This document shows positions 7,653-16,350 of a stretch of DNA of 46,543 bases, one piece after another (position 1 is the first letter of the stretch; each line of letters opens with the position of its first letter). The notes under the pieces are model-generated. The model saw only the letters and a list, made by a program, of their open reading frames with translations. It did not search any database and was not told the origin of the DNA. This DNA comes from a virus: the IMG/VR virus record IMGVR_UViG_3300044530_001651, positions 1 through 46,543 of that record. One strand, 5' to 3'. A program made the position numbers and the translations under genes.

Positions 7653-9064
7653 ATTTTTATTGTTGAACAAAAGTGATAAAATTCTTCTAATTCAGGGAAT
7701 GTTTTACAAAAATCAGTTCCTCTACGTTTATCATGATTTGAGAAATATTGATAAAAACTATATCTATTTTTCATTTGTTGTGTTGCATCCTGCGGAGAAA
7801 CCATCCAATCATAAATTCTTTTTACTTTTTGAACCTCAACATCAGAATATCCAATATGTTTTGGGTCAAATGATGGTGCCGCATAATATGTAATTAGTTT
7901 GGCTTGGTCCGTAATATGTTTAGCGTAATCAAAAGGAAGTACCTGAACCGTCTGATGTAGCGGGTATCGTAAATATGATGAATCTAAAAACACTGCAGAA
8001 TTCCAATATCTATCGGTAGATGCGTATACATCTTTTAATGTGTAAATATTATGAATTAATTGTTCATAATTAAAAACACTTAACGCATTGTATGTAGACA
8101 TGAATGTTATAATAGTTCTTGGACATTGTGTAAGAATTTTATTTACGTTATCCCAAAATTTATTGAATTCTAATCCAGTACGAATGTATTCTGCTTGCTC
8201 ACCCCACGTATCCGTAGATGTAAATATTACAATTTCTTTTACCCTACCTTCATCCTCTATTTTTTTTATTTTTTCAATTAGTTTATCTATTAATTTATCA
8301 GGAACTCCTAAATTTGAATTAATTGCTAATTTTAATTCAGTATTTGGGTTTGGATGATTTAGAATGTAATCTAATACACCCCAAGTATCCTTTGACATTA
8401 ACGGTTCACCACCAGTAATTCTAAAAGTGTGTAAATCTTTGTATAAATCAGGCCACCATTTCCAAAATGCTTCAACATAAGGATTATATTCTTTGTTTGG
8501 GATGGGTAATTTATCTTCATTTTTCATCCAATCAACTGAATTGAAATTGTCTAATGTTGGATACGCTCCAAATTCTTCAATTTCTTCCATCCATTTTGAA
8601 CTGTATGCAGGACCACAATAGGAACATTTAAAATTACACGCATTTGAGAATGCAACTTCTACATACTTTGGATTAAAATCTTCTCTCCAATCAGATTGGA
8701 TGATATCATTTATAAATGGATAAGACCAACTTTCACCTGATTTAAAAACTCTATCCGAAAAACGGTCTGAATTATCTTCCACTTTCCAACAATAATCACA
8801 TTCGGTTGGTCTTGCTCCTTGTAACATTTCTTTTCTACGAAGTTTTTTGTATCTCGTATTGTGAAGTGCAGATGGATTTCGTGCAATTTCCGTTTCTGAA
8901 ATTTTATGTGTTTGAGGGTGGTGACATGAGTGGTTATGCCCACTTTGTAATTGCAATGTTACCTGCGTCCATTTAGCGGCACACATACCTGGACCAACTG
9001 CATCTAACTCATCTTTAACTCTTAAATATATCGGATTTTCCGAATAACTTTTATCTTCTGCCAT
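7649..9064 (-). CDS. Radical SAM enzyme with extra N-terminal cysteines (twitch/SPASM-like)
   Basis: The 471-aa protein has the cluster motif CNFKCSYC (C143, C147, C150) and GGEP at 218-221. Before the core are further Cys/His residues: MCAAKW (C28), SCHH (C47), and CDYCW (C89, C92). This N-terminal pattern is remembered from 'twitch domain' radical SAM proteins that recur in marine phages. They are expected to bind an additional Fe-S cluster. The protein is the second radical SAM enzyme of the island but differs from 3541-4743 in length and domain order, so the two are unlikely to be recent duplicates. The stop overlaps the downstream LamG gene by ATGA. The substrate is unknown. Confidence 0.85.
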   Translation of the reverse strand: MAEDKSYSENPIYLRVKDELDAVGPGMCAAKWTQVTLQLQSGHNHSCHHPQTHKISETEIARNPSALHNTRYKKLRRKEMLQGARPTECDYCWKVEDNSDRFSDRVFKSGESWSYPFINDIIQSDWREDFNPKYVEVAFSNACNFKCSYCGPAYSSKWMEEIEEFGAYPTLDNFNSVDWMKNEDKLPIPNKEYNPYVEAFWKWWPDLYKDLHTFRITGGEPLMSKDTWGVLDYILNHPNPNTELKLAINSNLGVPDKLIDKLIEKIKKIEDEGRVKEIVIFTSTDTWGEQAEYIRTGLEFNKFWDNVNKILTQCPRTIITFMSTYNALSVFNYEQLIHNIYTLKDVYASTDRYWNSAVFLDSSYLRYPLHQTVQVLPFDYAKHITDQAKLITYYAAPSFDPKHIGYSDVEVQKVKRIYDWMVSPQDATQQMKNRYSFYQYFSNHDKRRGTDFCKTFPELEEFYHFCSTIKI

Positions 9065-9068
9065 ATTT

Positions 9069-10535
9069 TTATTTTAAACAATGAACATTTATTAATTTAT
9101 GTTTATCGGAAATGATTTTAGTGCTAATATGTTTATACTTCATATTATTTATACCATCTTTTTTATAATCAATCTTACCCTGTTGCATTTCTAATACATA
9201 TCTTCTTTCATTTCTAGCCGTTGTTTCTCCTTTAGCCCATTTATCAACACCTCCAACTTTAATTAACCCCTCGGTTTCATGTGGTAGACAGAAAAATTTA
9301 CCATCTCTTCTATGCGGTAATATTACATGAGGTATTTGTATTTCTCTTTCCTCAATACTAACATTATACATTACACCATCATTTACTTCAGCCTGGTCTA
9401 TTACAAATTTACCATCAGTTATTTCATCAAAATTATAATGTAATATTAAACCATCCGTTGAATATTCTTTATGTAATTTTGAAACATCTTCACTTGATAA
9501 TGCTCTATTCCATAATTTAATATCGGCAATTTCACCTTTAAAAAAGGCGTGTGGTTCAAATGGTTCTACGGTAGATGTGTGTCCTATGTAAAATGGCTCT
9601 GTACCATATCTTTTTAAATTATAGTTGTATTCAACTGGAGATTGTGTGCCAGTTCCGTTTCTAGCATCACTTTCATTTCCATTCAAATAAAAATGCATTT
9701 TCTTTTCTAAATCATCAACTACCATTGTTACCCAAGTCCACTCACCTTCATAACGCTTGAACCATTGATATATGTGTTCTCTGTGTGAGTTCCACATCAT
9801 ACCAGTATATGCTCTACTGTTATTAAAGGATAATCCCCAATCATAACCTGGTTTTCTGAATATAGGATATTCAACAAATTTTCTTTCAGTATCACCAATT
9901 AACCAAATAGGAACTTTTTCTATTTGTTGTTCTGCTTTTACTAATACTGAAATCGTATGTGAATTAGATATTGCCATTCTAGTTTGTTCTGTGGATGGTA
10001 TTTTAATATAAGATTGCTTACCATCAAATAGTGCCACATTTTTTACTTTAGCAAAATCAATAGTTTGTTTATCCACATATCCTTCCATAACACATCTCCA
10101 AAAAAGGTCATCATCTTCCATACCCCAATCCCAATAGTCATTTGAATAACCATTAGTTGCTAAAACTTGTTCTTTTGTAAAAACAACCGCACCACCAAAG
10201 TATTCCTGATATTTTAATTGATAATCAGATTGTGAAATACGAACTGCAATGTGTTGTGGATTTTCTTCTGGATATGAATAATCACAACTATCATCTTCAG
10301 GCACCATATCAATATCATGCCAAACAATATAATCACATCCATCATCAATTGCGTGCTTTGCAGCAATATTTTTCATCAATCCTCTGTTGAATAAATATTC
10401 ATCACATTGATGTGCAATATAAATGGTATGGTCAATTCCTTTCTTTGTTAAGAAATTAGTAACCCAAGGAACAAATTTATTCATGTGTTCCTCTCTGTTT
10501 CTATATGGTACGCAAACACCTAACTTATGTCCCAT
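9069..10535 (-). CDS. GT7-type glycosyltransferase with an inserted LamG domain (paralogue A)
   Basis: The 488-aa protein begins as a beta-1,4-galactosyltransferase-like GT-A enzyme: PYRNR (10-14), FNRG (49-52), the metal-binding HDIDMVP (73-79), FGG (113-115), NGYSNDYWDWGMEDDD (128-143). A LamG-like block follows at about 167-390 (SYIKIP, FYLNGNESD, FFKGEIADIKLWNRALS, ILHYNFDE). The GT7 pattern then resumes with LPHETEG (His419, probable third metal ligand) and DGINNMKY (460-467), the usual C-terminal GT7 signature. So the LamG domain is inserted in the catalytic domain, not appended. All GT7 catalytic motifs are intact, making activity likely. It is the downstream-most of three paralogues. 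Donor (UDP-Gal/GalNAc/Xyl type) is an inference from the family. Confidence 0.85.
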   Translation of the reverse strand: MGHKLGVCVPYRNREEHMNKFVPWVTNFLTKKGIDHTIYIAHQCDEYLFNRGLMKNIAAKHAIDDGCDYIVWHDIDMVPEDDSCDYSYPEENPQHIAVRISQSDYQLKYQEYFGGAVVFTKEQVLATNGYSNDYWDWGMEDDDLFWRCVMEGYVDKQTIDFAKVKNVALFDGKQSYIKIPSTEQTRMAISNSHTISVLVKAEQQIEKVPIWLIGDTERKFVEYPIFRKPGYDWGLSFNNSRAYTGMMWNSHREHIYQWFKRYEGEWTWVTMVVDDLEKKMHFYLNGNESDARNGTGTQSPVEYNYNLKRYGTEPFYIGHTSTVEPFEPHAFFKGEIADIKLWNRALSSEDVSKLHKEYSTDGLILHYNFDEITDGKFVIDQAEVNDGVMYNVSIEEREIQIPHVILPHRRDGKFFCLPHETEGLIKVGGVDKWAKGETTARNERRYVLEMQQGKIDYKKDGINNMKYKHISTKIISDKHKLINVHCLK

Positions 10536-10536
10536 T

Positions 10537-11967
10537 CTACAATAATACCGATAGATGATGATAGTTATTCATTGTTACATCATTTAATACTTGATATAAA
10601 CAACTATTTAAACCATCTTTATCTGTGTTATATAATTTAGTTTTAACTTGATTTAAAAATCTTAATTGGTTTATACGAGTTTCTCTGTGAACCCAGTTTT
10701 TCTCATTCCAACTATTTGTTTTATGAGATAATAATTTAAATAAAGATTTTCTTCTATATGGAACTGCCATTTCTCTACCCAATGATTCATGTGATTTTAT
10801 GAAATGGCAATTGTGTATTTCTCCGTTATTATTATTAAATGATAAATCTAATAAAGTATCTTCTTTATAGAATTTAAAATCATAATATAATTGTAAATGT
10901 TGTGCGGATTTATAACCTCTAAAATTTTCTAATAAAGAATTTTCTAAAACATTGTCAGATAATATTTCAATTTCTTTATCTTTTAATTTACAATCATATA
11001 TTGCAAATTCGGAAATCATTCCATAAAAAAAGTTTTGATTAGAATCTCTTTCTGGTGAACCAACTCCTAAATAAAAATATTCTTCATTTGAATAATCTTT
11101 AGGTGCATGTTTTACTTTTTCAGTATTAACTAACGTACCATCTTTATAAAAAGAAATTTGGTTTTTTTCATAATCAAAAGTTAAACAGATTTGAGTAAAA
11201 TGATTAGTTAATATTTCTGAATTAATAGAAGTGCAGTTATCAGTATTATCCCAAAAATCTATTTTATATCTTCTAAATGAATTATAACTTATATTTGTAT
11301 CATAACCAGGTATAGAAAATACAGTATACTCATCATAATCATTATTTGGGTTAGATGTTATTTCATCTGGCTTAAATGTTATTAATATTGTAGTATCCTT
11401 TTCAAAATCTAATAATTCTTTTTTTGGTATTTTTATATAAGAATCGTTTCCACTAAATGATAATCCGTATAATTTTTTGGTTTCATTTTTACCAATTATT
11501 TTAGAATCTAATGGAATTTTTTTCTGATTTACTCTAAATAAAAGGTCGTCATCTTCAAATCCCCATCCCCAATATAAATTGGAATACCCGTTTATTCGTT
11601 CAAATGTATCGGAACTAAACATAGTTACACCACCAAAATAGTCATCAAATGATAAGTTTTTAGATTTATCATATTCTAATTCAAAATTAGTTGCAAGATG
11701 CATAGGTAATTCAGAATAAGAATAATCAACCTCAATTGGTAACATATCCACATCATGAAATACAACATAACCACATCCTAATTCTTTTGCTTTAATATAT
11801 CCAATATTTAATAACTTTCCTCTATTAAACGGTTTATCATCAGTTTGTTCAACTACAATAATTTCGTGTTTAATTTTTTTGGATTTTAAATATGAAGATG
11901 TTATTTCACCGAATCGGGTGAGATGTGATTCTCTATCTCTATATGGTACAATTATTCCTAATTTCAT
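10537..11967 (-). CDS. GT7-type glycosyltransferase with an inserted LamG domain (paralogue B)
   Basis: The 476-aa protein has the best-preserved GT7 motifs of the three: PYRDR (8-12), FNRGKLLNIG (47-56), HDVDMLP (71-77), FGGV (111-114), NGYSNLYWGWGFEDDD (126-141). The LamG-like insert runs from about 165 to 388 (SYIKIP, ISFYKDGTLV, FYGMISEFAIYDCKL, LYYDFKF). The GT7 tail follows with LLSHKTN (His415) and DGLNSCLY (451-458). Family knowledge says the DxD and His ligands bind Mn2+ and the EDDD segment contacts the acceptor and contains the catalytic residue. It ends 1 nt before paralogue A begins and starts 5 nt after the small 113-aa gene ends. Likely an active sugar transferase whose LamG part may hold the acceptor. 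Confidence 0.85.
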   Translation of the reverse strand: MKLGIIVPYRDRESHLTRFGEITSSYLKSKKIKHEIIVVEQTDDKPFNRGKLLNIGYIKAKELGCGYVVFHDVDMLPIEVDYSYSELPMHLATNFELEYDKSKNLSFDDYFGGVTMFSSDTFERINGYSNLYWGWGFEDDDLLFRVNQKKIPLDSKIIGKNETKKLYGLSFSGNDSYIKIPKKELLDFEKDTTILITFKPDEITSNPNNDYDEYTVFSIPGYDTNISYNSFRRYKIDFWDNTDNCTSINSEILTNHFTQICLTFDYEKNQISFYKDGTLVNTEKVKHAPKDYSNEEYFYLGVGSPERDSNQNFFYGMISEFAIYDCKLKDKEIEILSDNVLENSLLENFRGYKSAQHLQLYYDFKFYKEDTLLDLSFNNNNGEIHNCHFIKSHESLGREMAVPYRRKSLFKLLSHKTNSWNEKNWVHRETRINQLRFLNQVKTKLYNTDKDGLNSCLYQVLNDVTMNNYHHLSVLL

Positions 11968-11972
11968 TTAGA

Positions 11973-12314
11973 TTATACTTTTTCGATATCTTTTTTAGGT
12001 CTTGCTCTACGAGGTGGTGGTAATTCTGCCCCTTCTTCGGTTTGGGCAGGTTCTGTTGGAACATTTCCAGCAAAAGGTTTTTCTGAATTTGATGATGCAC
12101 CATTTTCTTTTGCAATATTATAGAATTCATACAGATAATACGCAACTCTATCACTCCACTCTGATTTGTTAATTTCTTCAAACCAAATAGTAAGTGCATC
12201 TAATGAGTTTGCAATTTTTTCTAATGCTTTTACTTTTCTAGTTTCTAACACAACTGATTCTAAATTTTCGTTTGTAGAAGGTGTTGTATCAGACTGTAAC
12301 TTAATTTTTGCCAT
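11973..12314 (-). CDS. Small protein of unknown function between GT7-LamG paralogues
   Basis: The 113-aa product is not recognised. The first 85 residues are probably helical and contain KVKALEKIANSLDAL and WSDRVAYYLYEFYNIAKE; the C-terminal part is low complexity and Pro/Glu/Arg-rich (AELPPPRRARPKKDIEKV), so probably disordered. No membrane span or signal is seen. The start is preceded by AATATAAAAATAAA, the same A-rich leader as other genes here, and the gene is spaced 5-7 nt from both neighbours, so it is a real member of the operon. It might be an adaptor or assembly factor for the transferases, but nothing in the sequence shows this. Confidence 0.6.
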   Translation of the reverse strand: MAKIKLQSDTTPSTNENLESVVLETRKVKALEKIANSLDALTIWFEEINKSEWSDRVAYYLYEFYNIAKENGASSNSEKPFAGNVPTEPAQTEEGAELPPPRRARPKKDIEKV

Positions 12315-12321
12315 TTTATTT

Positions 12322-13779
12322 TTATATTTTAATTTGATGCTTATAAACTCCTGTTTTAATTTCTTCGGTTGATATTAAATCGTATGATAATGTATTCAAA
12401 CCAAATTTATCAGTATCTAATATATCAGTTGCAATTTCATAAAAGAAAATATTTTCATTTTCTTCAAATATTTCATTTTTTTCTGTCCAATTATAGTTCT
12501 CTAATTTAGTAAATTTTTTTGAATTTTCCAAGATTTGAAACCGTCCATTTGATTGTTCTGGCATATCAAATTCATAAGATAAATTCAATTCTTCGGAATA
12601 TGTTTCCTGATGTATTCCAGTTGATACTATTCTTGGATTTGAAAATGTTTTAGAATCATCTACATAAAAATCTCCAAATTTTTTATCAAATGGTACATTT
12701 ATAACCGCTTCAAAATTTGTAGTTATTGTATTGTTTGTTGTTTTGTATCCGTCTGTATATAATTTTATTATTTCAGAATCTGCTAACGCGTAATCAAATA
12801 ATAATAAGTTGGATATTTTGCCACTAAATGAATTTTTAAATGCTAAACTACCAATCCATAAATCTTTTCCTTTAAAATCCATTAAATGTTTTGGTAATTT
12901 ATCTAATGTTTGCACAATTTTACCATCAACATATAAACTGGCTTTTTTCTTATCCATATCAACCTTTAATGATAGGTTTATCCATTGATTGGCATGAGAT
13001 TTATGTGGATACCACATTTGATGTAAATTATTATCATCACTCCACAATTGAACTACAATTGCTTCATTTTTCATAATAAAAATTCCCATATCATATCCTT
13101 GTTTTCCAATAATACACCCATTATTTGATTGGTTGTTATTGATAAAAACATTCATTGATATTGTAAATGAATCTTCAAAAATATAATCGGTTGTTTTATT
13201 TGCTCTTACAAATACACAATTATTTTCATTTGATTCAAACGGATATATTGTTTTTTTAATGTATTTATTTACCTCTTTTACATCTGTTAAAACATGCGGT
13301 TTATATATATTTTTAGTAAAAAATCTTTTTGCAGATAATAATTTGTGTTTTTTTAATCTATACAAAAAATCTATCCAATGAAAAGAACCTCCCCAATAAT
13401 CATTACTAAATCCGTTTGCTTCGAAGAAATTTTCTTTTGTAATTTTAAAAGCACCACCTACCCAATGTGGATATGGTTTTAAATTTGGACAAAGGTGAGT
13501 TGGATAGTATTCAAAATCGTAATTGCACGATTCCTGTTTAGGTAAAATATCTATATCATGGAATACATAATAATCTGAACGATTTTGTGTTATGGATGCA
13601 CCAATATTGCATAACTTTCCATAATTGAAATAAACATCTGCATCAATTTGTTCTATGAAATGAATTTCGTAATCCGTTTTATCTTTTAAAAAGTATTCCA
13701 TGTGACCCACAAAGGTATATAGGTCTTGTAAACGATTGGAGTACGGTACTATAATTGATAACTTTTTATTGTTCATCAT
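12322..13779 (-). CDS. GT7-LamG paralogue C with degraded catalytic motifs
   Basis: The 485-aa protein has the same plan as paralogues A and B: GT7 start (VPYSNR, 11-16), HDIDILP (74-80), NGFSNDYWGG, a LamG-like insert from about residue 185 to 400 (ASLYVDGKIVQTL, FSGKISNLLLFDYAL), and a GT7-like tail (FGLNTLSYD). The acidic GWGxEDDD motif is replaced by GGSFHWIDF (130-138), FNRG by FNYG (51-54), and the metal-ligand His of the tail motif is absent (ILENSKKF in its place). The DxD is kept. It may be a binding or regulatory pseudo-enzyme or use another acceptor. The start could be either of two adjacent ATGs. Confidence 0.75.
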   Translation of the reverse strand: MMNNKKLSIIVPYSNRLQDLYTFVGHMEYFLKDKTDYEIHFIEQIDADVYFNYGKLCNIGASITQNRSDYYVFHDIDILPKQESCNYDFEYYPTHLCPNLKPYPHWVGGAFKITKENFFEANGFSNDYWGGSFHWIDFLYRLKKHKLLSAKRFFTKNIYKPHVLTDVKEVNKYIKKTIYPFESNENNCVFVRANKTTDYIFEDSFTISMNVFINNNQSNNGCIIGKQGYDMGIFIMKNEAIVVQLWSDDNNLHQMWYPHKSHANQWINLSLKVDMDKKKASLYVDGKIVQTLDKLPKHLMDFKGKDLWIGSLAFKNSFSGKISNLLLFDYALADSEIIKLYTDGYKTTNNTITTNFEAVINVPFDKKFGDFYVDDSKTFSNPRIVSTGIHQETYSEELNLSYEFDMPEQSNGRFQILENSKKFTKLENYNWTEKNEIFEENENIFFYEIATDILDTDKFGLNTLSYDLISTEEIKTGVYKHQIKI

Positions 13780-13793
13780 TTTAATAACCTATT

Positions 13794-14645
13794 TTATATA
13801 GATATAATTTTTTTAAATAATTTATCCCAATTTTTATAATTTTCATAGTTCGCAGTTGGGCAATATTCAAACATATATGTTACATCATCATCAATTGGCA
13901 TTTGAAAGTTTTCTCTCCGAAGTGCTTGGTACATTTTTAAATATTCATCTGAAAATGCATAATCTTTTCTAATATCTGCTACTGATTTAATTCTATCTAT
14001 ACAAGTAGAATCCCATTTAAAATGATGAACCTGAACATTATACTCATCAACGGGTGCAATTAATGGGTGATTCCATCCCATCCATTTCCAAGTTGTTTGT
14101 CCATCAATTTTAGCATAATGTTGTCCTGATGTTAATTCAATATTTCCTTTTACTATACAAATTTTGTTTGGACATGCTCCACTCATTGGGTATCTGAAAA
14201 ATCCAGCATACGGAAATTGCTCAAATATATTATCAGTTTGATTTATTTTACTAAATTCACCATCTTCCCCAATTCTATCTATAAATCCACCTCTTACTAA
14301 TTCCCACCCGTTATTATTACAATCCGCTATTATTTCTGATAATGGTTTTGAATATAAATGAAACTCATCATCATCCGATATTACCCACCAATCATTAGGA
14401 TATTTTGATTTTTCTTCGTTGTATAATTTGGTAACTAATTCCCAATTATATTTTTCTCCAATTGCTCTTCTTACTATTTTCGCATTTGAAAATTGTGAAA
14501 CAATATCGGATACATCATTGTATGTACTAACACCTTCCCATTCATATACAACCACCCACATCTCATCTACTAAATCGGCATAATGCTTTAGCATGTGATA
14601 TAAAGTGTTTGTTCTACTACCTGTTACTGTAACTAATCTAATCAT
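13794..14645 (-). CDS. GT-A family glycosyltransferase (GT2/GT92-like)
   Basis: The 283-aa protein starts with a short GT-A-like strand (IRLVTVTGSRTN), has WWVISDDDEFHLY with the acidic cluster at 91-94 as the likely metal/nucleotide-sugar site, and VQVHHFKWDST further on. The 'DDDEF...HFKWD' combination is typical of glycosyltransferases annotated as GT2-4 or GT92-like. No membrane segment is present, so it is cytoplasmic. It overlaps the upstream methyltransferase gene by ATGA and is followed by GT7-LamG paralogue C. Donor and acceptor are not identifiable. Confidence 0.65.
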   Translation of the reverse strand: MIRLVTVTGSRTNTLYHMLKHYADLVDEMWVVVYEWEGVSTYNDVSDIVSQFSNAKIVRRAIGEKYNWELVTKLYNEEKSKYPNDWWVISDDDEFHLYSKPLSEIIADCNNNGWELVRGGFIDRIGEDGEFSKINQTDNIFEQFPYAGFFRYPMSGACPNKICIVKGNIELTSGQHYAKIDGQTTWKWMGWNHPLIAPVDEYNVQVHHFKWDSTCIDRIKSVADIRKDYAFSDEYLKMYQALRRENFQMPIDDDVTYMFEYCPTANYENYKNWDKLFKKIISI

Positions 14646-15400
14646 TTTCTTTTAACTAATGTTAATCCAGTTGATGCTGGTTTATTTTTTTGAATACCAA
14701 AATTAAAAAGGTCAAATACTTCCCAATTTGGATTATCCTTTAATTCTTTTGCAAATACAATTGGTCCGTGCCAATCATCAAAATCACCTCTATCTTTTAC
14801 TTCGTTTGTAACGATGTAACTATCTGCATAGTTAGGGTCGGTATCGTGGATTGAAATGATTCCATTTGGAGAAAGTAATTGTGAGTATAACTCAAAATCT
14901 TCTTTAACATTTTCATAACTATGCCCTGCATCAATATGCAAATAATCTATCTGAATATCATTGAGAACAAAATAATTATGAAATGCTTCTTCTGTTGTTT
15001 TATTAATAATTCGTGGATGAAATGTTCTTCTAAAAAAAGATTCTTCTCTGAACCAATTTACATTACCCCCAATACCATTCATCGCATCAACTACATAAGT
15101 AACTCCAATATCTCCCCAATTTAAATCAGGATTTCCTTCAAATATTTTCTGATTATATAAATCATATCTAGCCTGTGTCATTAATCTTGGAATAAATCCA
15201 CCACCACTTCCCAAACATACACAAGTTTTTGCTCTCATATACTGGATGATGGAATACACAATTAATCCATCACCTAAATGTAAATCAGTTGCACCATGAG
15301 ACCATCTATAAGGAACTGGAGAATCTTCTTGTTCCTGATACTCATTGAATTCGATATTATTTGTTATAGTATTTTTTATGTATTGTAAATCTTGTAGCAT
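14642..15400 (-). CDS. Class I SAM-dependent methyltransferase (Methyltransf_24-like)
   Basis: The 252-aa protein has the SAM-binding glycine-rich motif CVCLGSGGGF (60-69) and the later YLHIDAGHSYENVKEDF (153-169) followed by LSPNGIISIHDT, the arrangement of small-molecule or glycan methyltransferases of the Methyltransf_24 group. It probably methylates a sugar or glycan made by the island. The start is the ATG at 15400; the 62-nt gap before it holds a possible host-type promoter. The stop overlaps the next glycosyltransferase by ATGA. The class is secure, the acceptor is not. Confidence 0.8.
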   Translation of the reverse strand: MLQDLQYIKNTITNNIEFNEYQEQEDSPVPYRWSHGATDLHLGDGLIVYSIIQYMRAKTCVCLGSGGGFIPRLMTQARYDLYNQKIFEGNPDLNWGDIGVTYVVDAMNGIGGNVNWFREESFFRRTFHPRIINKTTEEAFHNYFVLNDIQIDYLHIDAGHSYENVKEDFELYSQLLSPNGIISIHDTDPNYADSYIVTNEVKDRGDFDDWHGPIVFAKELKDNPNWEVFDLFNFGIQKNKPASTGLTLVKRK

Positions 15401-15428
15401 TAGATTAGTTGATAAAGTAAAGTGATTA

Positions 15429-15459
15429 CAATATACTAAAAAAAATTCACATTTACAAA
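15429..15459 (-). promoter_or_regulatory. Possible Bacteroidota-type promoter upstream of the methyltransferase gene
   Basis: Reading on the minus strand, TTTG (15459-15456) is followed after 20 nt by TATATTG (15435-15429), close to the Bacteroidota -33 TTTG / -7 TAnnTTTG consensus. It lies 28 nt before the ATG in one of two gaps over 25 nt that lack the TATTTATA element. The match is imperfect and the region is A/T-rich, so this is a weak call. Confidence 0.25.
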
Positions 15460-15462
15460 ACT

Positions 15463-16350
15463 TTATTCAGTTATTTTAGTATAATATTTTTCAACTTCAT
15501 CTTTAATTTTTGGCCATAGAAAATTTGTAAAGAAATCGATTGATTGTTCTTTTGATGGATGATTTTTACCACCCAACATTGGTTCGTTTTTGTTGACAAA
15601 GTATTCTAGCATACCACCACCAAATCCATTTACCCTAACATCATCTGTAAATATAAATTTACTAAAATCAATTTTTTCTAATAGTTCTGATATTATATTT
15701 GCTTCGAACCATGAATCGTCAAATGGTTCTAATTTATCAAACAAACTTTCTGTTTTTAGTATAGAATAATTTCCTGCGTCTGAATCTGTTTTTTTTTGAA
15801 GAATCTGTAACTTGTTTACTGCAACATCCATTTGAAATAAATTACCTATACAAAACATTTTATATGGTATATTTTTTTCTTTAAAATACTGTTGAGTATG
15901 ATATATACTTTCTAATGTTTGCAATATAGCACCATGTATTGAATAATATTTTTCAAAGAATTCTTTTCCATATCCTGATATATCAGTTCCGTTTAACATA
16001 TAGTTTATTTTACCAATTCTTTCAGGATGCATATTCATTCTTGGAAAGTTTTTTGCTCTATCCTCATCTACAAATACAGGATAATCCCATCTATCGATTG
16101 TAGACCATTGAACTATTGCATAATCCACTTTCCAATGTGGTTTTAGTGCGTTATTATACTGTAATGAATTTAAAAACTTAAATACTTTTCTCCTCATTAT
16201 GTCATTTCCAGAACCACCACAACCTGCATTATATACATCAAATGGTTCCGCTGATTTTTTATTATCAAATAAAGAATATCCTTCCGTTTCAAACCCAATA
16301 GGCCAGTTTTCATCTCCAGCAGAAAACGAGCATCCGTTTATTAATATCAT
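15463..16350 (-). CDS. SGNH/GDSL-like hydrolase
   Basis: The 295-aa protein begins ILINGCSFSAGDE, where Ser8 fits the block I nucleophile of SGNH hydrolases. AGCGGSGND (42-50) supplies the block II/III Gly and Asn49, and NHPSKEQ (His264) fits block V. The Asp normally three residues before that His is not seen (GGKNH), so the catalytic triad is incomplete or uses another acid. In glycan clusters, such proteins usually remove or transfer O-acetyl groups. The gene overlaps the upstream glycosyltransferase by ATGA. Fold likely, activity plausible. Confidence 0.65.
   Translation of the reverse strand: MILINGCSFSAGDENWPIGFETEGYSLFDNKKSAEPFDVYNAGCGGSGNDIMRRKVFKFLNSLQYNNALKPHWKVDYAIVQWSTIDRWDYPVFVDEDRAKNFPRMNMHPERIGKINYMLNGTDISGYGKEFFEKYYSIHGAILQTLESIYHTQQYFKEKNIPYKMFCIGNLFQMDVAVNKLQILQKKTDSDAGNYSILKTESLFDKLEPFDDSWFEANIISELLEKIDFSKFIFTDDVRVNGFGGGMLEYFVNKNEPMLGGKNHPSKEQSIDFFTNFLWPKIKDEVEKYYTKITE

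Noticed and set aside
7653-7670. Longer N-terminus for the LamG gene (start at 7670)
   Set aside because: The ATG at 7652 gives an ATGA overlap like other island genes; the extra six residues look unlike LamG.
11939-12199. 86-aa minus-strand open frame
   Set aside because: It overlaps the 113-aa gene in another frame over most of its length and runs into the start of paralogue B; the 113-aa frame has the typical A-rich leader and spacing.
15401-15462. Possible terminator hairpin (AAAT-GTGA-ATTT with a T-run) after the SGNH gene
   Set aside because: The stem is only four A-T pairs and would not be stable; the T-run is expected in such A/T-rich DNA.
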